Of a DNA stretch of 64,000 nt, positions 17,357 through 25,843 are shown in pieces (position 1 is the first letter of the stretch; every line of letters begins with the position of its first letter). Source of the DNA: Ruminiclostridium cellulolyticum H10 (GTDB lineage: Bacteria; Bacillota; Clostridia; Acetivibrionales; DSM-1351); assembly GCF_000022065.1 (NCBI RefSeq), contig NC_011898.1, positions 1,200,001 through 1,264,000 of the forward strand, read 5' to 3'. The translations under genes were made by a program, and so were the position numbers. The notes under the pieces were generated by a model, which had not been told where the DNA came from, did not search any database, and saw only the letters and a program-made list of their open reading frames with translations.

Positions 17357-18409
17357 ATGAAAGAACTTGATTGTAGGGGAACGAAAGTAAAATGCGTTGT
17401 ATGGGATCTAGATAATACAGTATGGGACGGAGTTTTACTTGAAGATGGAAATGTTAATTTATTTAACGAGGTTGCATCAATTATAAAGACCTTGGATAGC
17501 AGGGGTATACTCCAATCAATAGCGAGCAAAAACGACTACGATTTAGCATTAGCTAAGTTAGAAGAATTTGGCCTAAGGGAATACTTTATCTATCCTCAGA
17601 TTAACTGGAATTCAAAATCATTTTCCATTAAGGAAATTGCAAAAGCTATTAATATCGGAGTTGATACACTGGCTTTTATAGATGATCAACAGTTTGAACT
17701 AGAAGAAGTTAAGTTTGCTGTGCCAGAGGTGTTTTGTATAGATGCATCTAATTTAGGTAATTTGCTGGATATCCCTGAGATGAATCCAGTTTTTATAACA
17801 GAGGATTCTAAAAATAGGAGGCTTATGTATGTAAGTGATATTGAGCGAAATAAGCTGGAGGATGAATTTGAAGGACCTAAAGAAGAGTTCCTTGCTTCTC
17901 TGAATATGTCATTTACAATTATGCATGTACAGGAGGGAGACTTGCAGCGTGCCGAAGAACTTACAGTCAGAACACATCAGTTAAACACAACAGGGTATAC
18001 ATACTCCTACGAGGAGTTAGATAGTTTTCGAAAATCTAATAAACATAAATTATTGATAGCAAGTCTTGAGGATAAATTCGGTACATATGGGAAAATAGGA
18101 CTTGCTTTGGTAGAATGTAATGATGATGAATGGATATTGAAGATGCTTCTAATGTCTTGTAGAGTTATGTCCAGAGGTGTAGGAACTATAATGATAAATT
18201 ATGTTGCAGAACAGGCTAAAAAGGCTGGAGTACGGATGCTGGCTGAATTTATACCAAACGATAGGAATAGGATGATGTATATAACATATAAATTCGCAGG
18301 CTTTCAAGAAATTCAGGAAAAAAATGGGCTTTGTATTCTGGAAAAGGACACCAATGAAATACCACCATATCCAGACTATATCCGAGTTGTTAAAGAGGAT
18401 ATAGCTTAA
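17357..18409 (+). CDS. FkbH-like HAD-superfamily glyceryl-ACP synthase
   Basis: This 350-residue protein has an N-terminal HAD domain with motif WDLDNTVWDG (D17, D19), a FIDDQQFELEEV motif near residues 100-112, and a C-terminal GNAT-like half (about 180-335) containing LLMSCRVMSRGVG. This two-part layout is diagnostic of FkbH proteins, which dephosphorylate 1,3-bisphosphoglycerate and load glycerate onto an ACP. It is the last gene of the natural-product operon, ending before a strong terminator. No O-methyltransferase follows, so the unit would stay as hydroxymalonyl unless a methyltransferase lies elsewhere. Confidence 0.92.
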   Translation: MKELDCRGTKVKCVVWDLDNTVWDGVLLEDGNVNLFNEVASIIKTLDSRGILQSIASKNDYDLALAKLEEFGLREYFIYPQINWNSKSFSIKEIAKAINIGVDTLAFIDDQQFELEEVKFAVPEVFCIDASNLGNLLDIPEMNPVFITEDSKNRRLMYVSDIERNKLEDEFEGPKEEFLASLNMSFTIMHVQEGDLQRAEELTVRTHQLNTTGYTYSYEELDSFRKSNKHKLLIASLEDKFGTYGKIGLALVECNDDEWILKMLLMSCRVMSRGVGTIMINYVAEQAKKAGVRMLAEFIPNDRNRMMYITYKFAGFQEIQEKNGLCILEKDTNEIPPYPDYIRVVKEDIA

Positions 18410-18431
18410 CAGTGATATTTATATAATTGTG

Positions 18432-18511
18432 AATAAGAATTATTATGAGTTCAAGTAAGGTGAACGTAGGAAAAGCACCACGTCCACCTTACAGGCTATT
18501 CTTATTTTTTT
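18432..18511. terminator. Bidirectional terminator between the NRPS cluster and AraC gene
   Basis: Inner arms at 18455-18467 and 18480-18492 (GTAAGGTG...CACCTTAC) pair almost perfectly. Outer arms at 18432-18440 and 18498-18506 extend the stem. A T run at 18505-18511 follows on the + strand, and AT-rich sequence flanks the other side. It separates two convergent genes. Confidence 0.85.
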
Positions 18512-18538
18512 GGTCTCAAAATATTAGACTAAAATTAA

Positions 18539-20878
18539 TCACGCATTACTTCCTCTGAACGTTGTTGCATTTATACCAGTAACTCTTTTGAAAGCTCGGC
18601 AAAAGGTGTTTGTAGAAAAATAACCTGTTTTTACTGCAATTTCACTTATAGGTAAGGCAGTACTTCTCAACAGCTCTTTGGCCTTCTGAATCCTTAAATT
18701 CTCAATATACGATGACAGCTTGATACCACTTTGCTGCTTGAATATATATGACAAATAAGATTCGTTCATGTTAAATTGGCTTGCTATAGAAGCAAGAGAT
18801 ATATTACAATCATGGTAAAATTCGTTGATGTACTCAATTATTTGATTATTGGTATTTAAGTACTGTTTGTCCGATTGTCCATTTATTATTTCACAAAGCA
18901 TGTAATAAGAATCTGTTATTATTTTTATCTGCTTAAGTTCGCTATATTTGTCAATATTGTCGGTATTGCTTATGATGTAATTGTAGGTCTTTTCATCAAA
19001 GCCAATCTGATTCCACAATTTAATGATAATACCCAAAAGCTCGTAAATAAATAGTTTATGCAGTGACGTTGAAAGGTTTGAATCAATAAAATTCTTGTTA
19101 AAGAGTAGATTGAGGATGGATTTAACAGCTCCTTTATCGCCTGCCTTAACATTATTTATAAGCTTTGTCTGCAAATCGGTAGGGAAATAGTAATTAACCG
19201 TATAATTTCCTGTACCAGCATACCACAGGATATTACTATGCCTATTGGCAGAGTTAATTTTGAAGGCCAGCTTTGCATTTTCGAAAGAAATGGGTATATC
19301 ATTCAGCTGATCTACAATATTGCCGCAGGAGATTAAAAGACTTTCAAATAGATTTTTAGGCATTTCCTGCTTCAACCTGGCCGCCATATCTTCAATATAA
19401 GGATTGAGCTGTCCCTTCTGCGAGGCAGGATAAACAACAAGCATTACCAATTGTTGCTCATCCAGATCACAAATAAGGGCGTCAGGTACAACCCTGCCGA
19501 GTATTTCCCTCAATAACTGCTTAAATGAATTTACAATTGTCAATTCCAGAGTATCATAATTATTTACATCGGTATCAAATTTGAATATAACAGTGCAGTA
19601 TACACTATTTTTAAAATTCAAACGGATACATCTGGCAATTTTTCCTATCTCCTCCTGTGAATTGAACTCCCCGTTTATAAGTCTTGTAAGAAAAGTTGTT
19701 TTTAAAATAGGGATCTGTTCGTCAATGGTTCTTTTTAAATTTCTGTTGTTATTACCTAGTTCACTTAAGGTATACTTGATATTTTTAAAAGCATCTTCGC
19801 TGATTTCGCTGATTTGTATATTGTTTAATATATCCTGTAAAGGTTTTGCACTTCTTTTTGCCATATAATAAGAAATGAGAGTACCCAGCAAAATAGAAAT
19901 AAGCAGCACTACATAAATAATTACTTTAAGATTGTTAGCCTTCTCCAGTACAACTTTTTTTGATTGGACAGCTACATACTTGAACCCGTCATTATTTGTT
20001 TTAATGTAGTTAACCATCATTTTCTTACCGTTGATAGATATCTCGGAAGAATTTTCGGATCCCGTAAAGCTCTTATTTACTGAGGCTTGTACAGCCTGGA
20101 TATCACATTTTTCACCAGAAAAGTAGGTTATGATTTTACCGTCATTGTTTTCTATGTATGTTACTCCGCCGTTATCGGTATTTATAGAGGATAAAAGTTC
20201 GGATATTTCTTTTTTATTTATTACCAGCATGACGAAACCATCATTTTGACCATAAGAAATTAAGGGCTTTGAATAGGTAACTATCGTCATACCAACAGTA
20301 CCGGAAGGCGTATAATTATACAGCTCTGCCCCAATTTCTTCCGAAAGGCCGCCTTCGCAAAGGTTTTCAGTTATTGTGCGGTACCACTTTTCATAGGGTA
20401 TCCCTTTAAAACTCATATACCTTTTGTAAAATTGCTCATAAGTATAGGAAATCTCGTTGTTCATTACCATTTCACTTTTGTTAAAAAAGATGAAATAATT
20501 CCACACAAATTTATTGGAAGTATTGTAATTAGTAAGGCTATTACGTGTTCTTATTATAGAATATGAGTTAGGATATCTTAAGGGATCATGGATACCCTGA
20601 AACGCATTAACATTACTGTTTGTAACAATCTGATTCGCCATGGAATCAGCCTCACCAAACCTCTGTTCCAGAATAGAAGAGGCCTGTCTGAGAATTGCAT
20701 TATTTTCATTTATGGCATCAGAATAAACGATTTTGTATGCGTTTACATAATATGCATAACCTATTATTAGAGGTACAATTAAAACTGCAAAATAAGTAAT
20801 AAAATATTTCAGAAGATATTTTTTTGAGGCTCTGACAGATAGTACTTTGAATATTTTTCTTAAATGACTGATAATCAT
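18539..20878 (-). CDS. Membrane-anchored AraC-family regulator with extracellular sensor
   Basis: This is a 779-residue protein. A basic N-terminus is followed by a membrane segment (about 25-47), a long extracellular region (about 50-315) likely of Cache type, a second membrane segment (about 320-340), a coiled cytoplasmic linker and a C-terminal AraC DNA-binding domain (last 100 residues, with MNESYLSYIFKQQ and TGYFSTNTFCRAFKR as the two helix-turn-helix units). This is the one-component form of YesM/YesN sensing, typically for sugars or oligosaccharides outside the cell. The ATG is preceded by GGAG on the minus strand. No transporter is adjacent; the nearest candidate targets are the GH2 gene and the large SLH protein. 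Confidence 0.9.
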   Translation of the reverse strand: MIISHLRKIFKVLSVRASKKYLLKYFITYFAVLIVPLIIGYAYYVNAYKIVYSDAINENNAILRQASSILEQRFGEADSMANQIVTNSNVNAFQGIHDPLRYPNSYSIIRTRNSLTNYNTSNKFVWNYFIFFNKSEMVMNNEISYTYEQFYKRYMSFKGIPYEKWYRTITENLCEGGLSEEIGAELYNYTPSGTVGMTIVTYSKPLISYGQNDGFVMLVINKKEISELLSSINTDNGGVTYIENNDGKIITYFSGEKCDIQAVQASVNKSFTGSENSSEISINGKKMMVNYIKTNNDGFKYVAVQSKKVVLEKANNLKVIIYVVLLISILLGTLISYYMAKRSAKPLQDILNNIQISEISEDAFKNIKYTLSELGNNNRNLKRTIDEQIPILKTTFLTRLINGEFNSQEEIGKIARCIRLNFKNSVYCTVIFKFDTDVNNYDTLELTIVNSFKQLLREILGRVVPDALICDLDEQQLVMLVVYPASQKGQLNPYIEDMAARLKQEMPKNLFESLLISCGNIVDQLNDIPISFENAKLAFKINSANRHSNILWYAGTGNYTVNYYFPTDLQTKLINNVKAGDKGAVKSILNLLFNKNFIDSNLSTSLHKLFIYELLGIIIKLWNQIGFDEKTYNYIISNTDNIDKYSELKQIKIITDSYYMLCEIINGQSDKQYLNTNNQIIEYINEFYHDCNISLASIASQFNMNESYLSYIFKQQSGIKLSSYIENLRIQKAKELLRSTALPISEIAVKTGYFSTNTFCRAFKRVTGINATTFRGSNA

Positions 20879-21001
20879 ACTATTGCTCCAAGTCTATTAT
20901 TTGCATAATTATTTTTATTATAGCATTAAATTGTCTGATTAAAATAAAATCTAAAAAATATACAATAGCTAAAAAAATGCATATTGACATCTTATGTATT
21001 T

Positions 21002-21832
21002 TTACTGAGGCATGAAATATAGCTCTCTGAACCTGTTAGGAGAGTAGCCTTCATATTCCTTAAAGACCGAGCCGAAATAGCTGCAACTGTTAAAGCCTGT
21101 ATCTAAGGAAATAGCTTTTATGCTTTTGTCCGGAAAATTTATTAGTTCTTCCTTCGCTGCATTAACCCTGCACCGAAGAATATATGTAAAAGGGCTGATG
21201 CCGTATTCCTTTTTGAATATCCTACAAAGATATGATGATGAAATACCAGCATGTGTAGCTAGTTCCTCAAGGGTTATATCCTTTTTGAAATTATTTTTTA
21301 TAAATCCGATAATACTATTTAGCTTTTTTATAAGCTGCGTGTCGCCTTCCGAATTTACCTCTTCAATCAGTTTATTTATATTTGCAAGAAAGTTGTATAG
21401 GACTCCAGAGGCTTCAAGCATACTTGTGGACTTTTTTTCAAGAAGTATTTTATGGAGTTTATTACAGCAAAAGGTAACTTCTTCGGGACTGTTGAGCATA
21501 TACACCTCAAAGCGGCCTATACCCGCGGCATTGAGAAGTGTATGGACACTAGATCCGGAGAATATAATCCACCTGAGTGACCAGGGCTCTGCGACGGGAT
21601 AATACTCGTGGGGTACATTTGGATAAAAGAAAAAAGCAGTTTTCTGTTCAATCAAATATTCCCTGTTACATATTATAAGTTTTCCGACGCCTTGTTCACA
21701 AAATGCAAGGTGGTAATTGGGGAACCCTTCCTTTCTGGTGACGTGGTCCTGATAATGTTCATAACCCACACCTGTTACAAAAATCGGGAGGGATATATCG
21801 CGTTCTGTAAGCACAGAAAAAATTCTTTCCAT
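21002..21832 (-). CDS. AraC-family transcriptional regulator (cupin + HTH)
   Basis: This is a protein of about 276 residues with an N-terminal AraC-type cupin (HLAFCEQGVGKLII...YPNVPHEYYP) and a C-terminal AraC DNA-binding domain (SSYLCRIFKKEYG and FNSCSYFGSVFKEYEG). I chose the ATG at 21832 because GGAG lies six bases before it; the upstream ATG at 21844 and TTG at 21853 lack a ribosome site. It is divergent from the GH2 gene at 22003 and probably controls it through the shared AT-rich 170-base gap. Confidence 0.9.
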   Translation of the reverse strand: MERIFSVLTERDISLPIFVTGVGYEHYQDHVTRKEGFPNYHLAFCEQGVGKLIICNREYLIEQKTAFFFYPNVPHEYYPVAEPWSLRWIIFSGSSVHTLLNAAGIGRFEVYMLNSPEEVTFCCNKLHKILLEKKSTSMLEASGVLYNFLANINKLIEEVNSEGDTQLIKKLNSIIGFIKNNFKKDITLEELATHAGISSSYLCRIFKKEYGISPFTYILRCRVNAAKEELINFPDKSIKAISLDTGFNSCSYFGSVFKEYEGYSPNRFRELYFMPQ

Positions 21833-22002
21833 TTTTTGCTCCATTAAGTTCAATATAGTTATATATAAACAAAATCTTTAGATTGTATCTATTATTTCCA
21901 TGCATATATAATATCAATATAATTATATTAATGCAAGTATCTCGAATATGATCCACTCGATATTAAGATGAATAAAGCACTGTTGCATAGGAGGAGTCAA
22001 GT

Positions 22003-25000
22003 ATGGACAAAAGGTCTTTCCCGCTGGACGGAGATTGGTATGTAGCTCTGGATGAAAAGGAGATCGGAATAAAAGAGAAATGGTTTGAAAGTACATTTAC
22101 AGAAAAGGTTAAATTACCCGGTACCCTTGATGAAAATGGCATTGGCAGTCTGGTAACAGGTACTGACACCTTTAGATTGAACCGTATACGCAAATATGTA
22201 GGGGCAGCATGGTATAACAGATTGGTAGTGCTACCTGACGACATAGTAGAAAAGCATGTCACATTGTTTTTGGAAAGATGCATGTGGAAAACAGAACTTT
22301 GGATAAATGGCAATTATGCCGGCTCTCAAAATAGCTTAAGCACCCCTCACAAGTATAAGCTTGACGGAATGCTTAAAGCGGGTGAAAACCTTATCAGCAT
22401 CAAGGTGGATAATTCACCTATCTATAATCTGGGAGTCATGAGCCACGGATATTCGGAAGAGGTACAAACCGTTTGGAACGGCATAGTGGGAAGAATAGAA
22501 CTGGATATTAGGGATAAAGTTTATGTGGAGCGAGCAAATGTGTATTCTGATATGGAAAGCAGTAAGCTATCAACGCGCCTGTTGCTGGTTAATACTGCTT
22601 CAAAAGCAGTCGAAGGCTTGATTAGTCTTTCGGTCCGTCCTCAAGATGGAGAAAATGTAATTATAAGGGATTCATATTATTTTAGTATAGGAGCAAATTC
22701 ATCAGTTAACGTTGAGTTGACTCAGGCGTATGAGGACAAGCTAGGCTTGTGGGATGAGTTTAATCAAAATTTGTATAGAATGGATATAAATTTGGAATGC
22801 CAGTGTGAAAAAGAGAATGAAATGTATTCTGATTCAAGCCAAATACTTTTCGGTATTCGGAGCTTTAAGGCAGAAGGTCCTGTGTTTAGGCTTAACGGCA
22901 AAAAAATATTCCTAAGGGGGACTCATGATGCCGGTAATTTTCCGATTACAGGGTATCCGTCAATGGAGGTTGAAGACTGGAAACGTATATATGCAATAGC
23001 AAAATCCTATGGAATCAACCACTTCAGATTTCACTCATGGTGTCCCGGCGAAGCTGCATTTGCTGCCGCTGATGAAGAGGGAATGATTTTACAGGCAGAA
23101 TTGCCCTTATTTGGTTTTACTGCTCCGCCGCTGGGACAGGATGAACCTAGAGACAGCTTCCTGAGAGAAGAGCTGCTTAGAATTCTGGAAGAGTATGGGA
23201 ACCACCCGTCATTTTGCATGATGTGCATGGGAAACGAACTTCGCGGAGACTATGAGATGCTCTCTGAATTTGTTGAAATGGGCAGGAAAACGGACGGAAG
23301 GCACCTTTATTCGTCAGCCGCAAACAATGCGGCAGAACCAGGACTTGGGATCAAACCTAATAAAGGTGATCAGTACTATGTTGCTCATGAGGCAAGGATA
23401 AACGGTGAAAGGGTTAATAGACGCTGTGAGAATGTTTTCAATAATGAAAGGCCTGAAACTATATCCGACTACAGTGAGACACTGAAAGGAATAGAGGTTC
23501 CGACCATATCTCATGAAGTAGGCCAGTGGGAGGTTTATCCCGACTTTGAAGAAATAAAAAAGTACACTGGTGTTTTAAAGGCAAAAAATTTTGAGGAGTT
23601 TAAAGGATCGGCAGCGGCAAAACAGGTTTTGAACAAAAATAAGGATTTTGTAATGGCTTCGGGCAAATTGGCGGTTTTATTGTACAGGGAAGAAATTGAA
23701 CGCTCGCTGAGAACTGCGGATTATGGAGGTTTTCAGCTTCTTGACATGCATGATTTCCCTGGGCAGGGTACTGCCCTTGTGGGATGGCTGGATGCCTTCT
23801 GGGATTCCAAAGGTCTGGTGGAGCCCCGGGAATTCAGAAACTGGTGCAACCACTCTGTGCTACTGGCAAGAATGGAAAAACGTGTGTGGTTAAATAGTGA
23901 GGTATTCAGTGCTGAGATCAATTTTGCCAATTACAGTCAAAATGATTATTCACAGCTTAATATCAGGTGGGAATTAACCCGAAGTGACGGTACGATGTAT
24001 TCCTGCGGTAAATTTAATAACATCTTCATTCCCCAGGGCAACCTATCTTATATTGGAGTGGCAGCAGCTGAGCTCAATAAGGTAGAAACTGCTGAAAAAC
24101 TTATACTTACAATTGTTACGGACGGCATTTGTATAACAAATCAATGGGATATCTGGGTATATCCCGAAAAGCTAGCTGTTGAAATGCCGGAAGACATATA
24201 TGTTGCCGAAAGCTGGGATGACGGAGTGTCCGAAACCTTGGGCAATGGGGGGACAGTGCTTATGTTTACTGGAGCAGTAAGAAATTCGGAGGCAATGTGT
24301 TTTACGACTCCATTTTGGAATACCCAGATGTTTGAAAACCAGAGGAAAACCATGGGTATTCTTTGTAACCCTAATCATCCTGCTCTTCTGGACTTCCCCA
24401 CGGAGTACCATACAAACTGGCAATGGTGGGAGCTGCTTGCCGATTCAAAGTGTATAGGCATAAATGAACTCCCGGCAGGGTTTGAGCCAATTGTCTCTGC
24501 AATAGATCACCCTGTCAGAAATAACAGGCTAGGAGTTATTTTTGAAGCAAGGGTTCTCAGCGGAAAACTTCTTATATGTAGCCTCGATTTGAACGGCGAT
24601 TTAGGCGGCCTTCCGGCAGCAAGACAGTTAAAGTACAGTATTCTGAATTATATCCAGAGTGAAAGGTTTGAGCCTGAATTTTATGTGGATGAGAGCATTA
24701 TGGCAAATATGTTGTTAAAAAACACTGCATCCAATTTAAAATTACTGACAAAAAATATTAAGGCATCAAATACAAAATACTCAAGTAAAGTGGAATATAT
24801 TCTTGATACTGATACGTCAAATTTTTGGGTCACAATGGGAGGACAATACCCGTATGTCATAGATATTGAACTTACGGAAAGTACAGCCATAAAAGGTTTA
24901 ACATATTGGCCGAGACAGGATGGTATGACGATAGGACTTATATCCAGATATGAAATATATATATCCGGTGATCCGGTGCAATACGGTAAGCCTGTCGCAT

Positions 25001-25173
25001 CAGGAAGCTTTAAAAACACACTTGAAAAACAGGAGATAATTCTGGATTGGATTGATGACGGATTTAATGTTACCAGGAGCAAGACAGGGAAATATATTAG
25101 ATTTGTTGCTGTTAAAGGGTTTAACAATGACCGGGAAGCTGCCATTGGAAGTCTGGACATAATAACCGTATAA
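22003..25173 (+). CDS. Glycoside hydrolase family 2 protein with C-terminal F5/8-like domain
   Basis: This 1056-residue protein has the GH2 order: jelly-roll sugar-binding domain (about 1-175), immunoglobulin-like domain (about 180-285), then a TIM barrel. Likely acid/base is E412 in CMGNELRGD and nucleophile E505 in TISHEVGQW. The C-terminal 150 residues (about 895-1056; DTDTSNFWVT, YPYVIDIEL, KYIRFVAV) look like a discoidin/F5-8 carbohydrate-binding domain. No signal peptide is visible, so it should act in the cytoplasm. The substrate (beta-galactoside, beta-glucuronide, beta-mannoside or beta-arabinoside) cannot be told by eye. AGGAGG precedes the ATG. It is divergent from an AraC regulator. 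Confidence 0.88.
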   Translation: MDKRSFPLDGDWYVALDEKEIGIKEKWFESTFTEKVKLPGTLDENGIGSLVTGTDTFRLNRIRKYVGAAWYNRLVVLPDDIVEKHVTLFLERCMWKTELWINGNYAGSQNSLSTPHKYKLDGMLKAGENLISIKVDNSPIYNLGVMSHGYSEEVQTVWNGIVGRIELDIRDKVYVERANVYSDMESSKLSTRLLLVNTASKAVEGLISLSVRPQDGENVIIRDSYYFSIGANSSVNVELTQAYEDKLGLWDEFNQNLYRMDINLECQCEKENEMYSDSSQILFGIRSFKAEGPVFRLNGKKIFLRGTHDAGNFPITGYPSMEVEDWKRIYAIAKSYGINHFRFHSWCPGEAAFAAADEEGMILQAELPLFGFTAPPLGQDEPRDSFLREELLRILEEYGNHPSFCMMCMGNELRGDYEMLSEFVEMGRKTDGRHLYSSAANNAAEPGLGIKPNKGDQYYVAHEARINGERVNRRCENVFNNERPETISDYSETLKGIEVPTISHEVGQWEVYPDFEEIKKYTGVLKAKNFEEFKGSAAAKQVLNKNKDFVMASGKLAVLLYREEIERSLRTADYGGFQLLDMHDFPGQGTALVGWLDAFWDSKGLVEPREFRNWCNHSVLLARMEKRVWLNSEVFSAEINFANYSQNDYSQLNIRWELTRSDGTMYSCGKFNNIFIPQGNLSYIGVAAAELNKVETAEKLILTIVTDGICITNQWDIWVYPEKLAVEMPEDIYVAESWDDGVSETLGNGGTVLMFTGAVRNSEAMCFTTPFWNTQMFENQRKTMGILCNPNHPALLDFPTEYHTNWQWWELLADSKCIGINELPAGFEPIVSAIDHPVRNNRLGVIFEARVLSGKLLICSLDLNGDLGGLPAARQLKYSILNYIQSERFEPEFYVDESIMANMLLKNTASNLKLLTKNIKASNTKYSSKVEYILDTDTSNFWVTMGGQYPYVIDIELTESTAIKGLTYWPRQDGMTIGLISRYEIYISGDPVQYGKPVASGSFKNTLEKQEIILDWIDDGFNVTRSKTGKYIRFVAVKGFNNDREAAIGSLDIITV

Positions 25174-25199
25174 AACAAGCAAAAACAAAAACAATGTAG

Positions 25200-25254
25200 A
25201 ACTCCTGAAATTATATGTGCACACTGCGTGTTGTGCAGTATAATTTCAGGAGTT
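25200..25254 (+). terminator. Hairpin terminator after GH2 gene
   Basis: A perfect 16-base inverted repeat, arms at 25200-25215 and 25239-25254 (AACTCCTGAAATTATA and its complement), starts 27 bases after the GH2 stop. The following T run is weak (TTATTAAATTT). Confidence 0.7.
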
Positions 25255-25843
25255 TATTAAATTTCTGGAGCAGTGAAAATACCGAACTGTCCTGATATAG
25301 CAGAAATGGTTAGTTATGAAAATTGCTCCAAAATCATTGTAACTCCAGGGTATTTTTTACTGTAAATAACTCACAAAACCGGGTAATGGCGGCATTATAA
25401 CCTGGTTTTGAAAATTTATTTTGCAATAACCCAATTATTTTCCGTATTGCCCAAAAATAATCCCTTAAAAAAAAGTAGCAATAATCTTATACTATGAAAC
25501 TGTAATATGTAATTTTTATATAATGTAAAACAGCATTAAGTTCTATGCATAAAGTTCACATAACATACGTTTCTGGCATCTCGGGCCGCATCTTTGTTCA
25601 GACTAAAAGTTCAGAAATCACTGTAAAATATCATAATTGCTTATTCTTGTTAATGTTTTTAACCTCAATTTATGATTGAGGTTATTAGAATAAAATACTT
25701 AAAACAGAGAGGAGGCTCTAGGTTAGTATTATTCAGAAACAATTTCTTTACTTGTTGAATTCATCAACTGATTGGCACAACGTTTTATGTAGTATTGGAT
25801 AGGTCAAGAAAATGTGACAAGTTTAATTTAAAGGAGGCAAAAA
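25255..25843 (+). other. Long non-coding leader before the SLH protein gene
   Basis: This stretch of 589 bases has no credible gene. It holds two hairpins: arms 25375-25384/25400-25409 (AAAACCGGGT with ACCTGGTTTT) and arms 25661-25669/25675-25683 (AACCTCAAT with ATTGAGGTT). An AGGAGG-like run at about 25711-25717 has no start codon at a usable distance. The real ribosome site AAAGGAGG lies just before 25844. It may be a regulatory leader, but I recognise no riboswitch class. Confidence 0.5.

Noticed and set aside
1-18409. The whole cluster as the known closthioamide (cta) locus
   Set aside because: Beta-alanine, an AANH protein and the likely host genus fit, but as I recall the cta pathway uses separate non-modular proteins. 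This locus has multimodular NRPS, an E domain and a hydroxymalonyl cassette.
20879-22002. Riboswitch or attenuator upstream of the AraC and GH2 genes
   Set aside because: The gaps are short and AT-rich, with no conserved aptamer or terminator hairpin visible.
25700-25760. A small peptide gene after the AGGAGG-like run at 25711
   Set aside because: No ATG, GTG or TTG stands at a workable distance before a stop.
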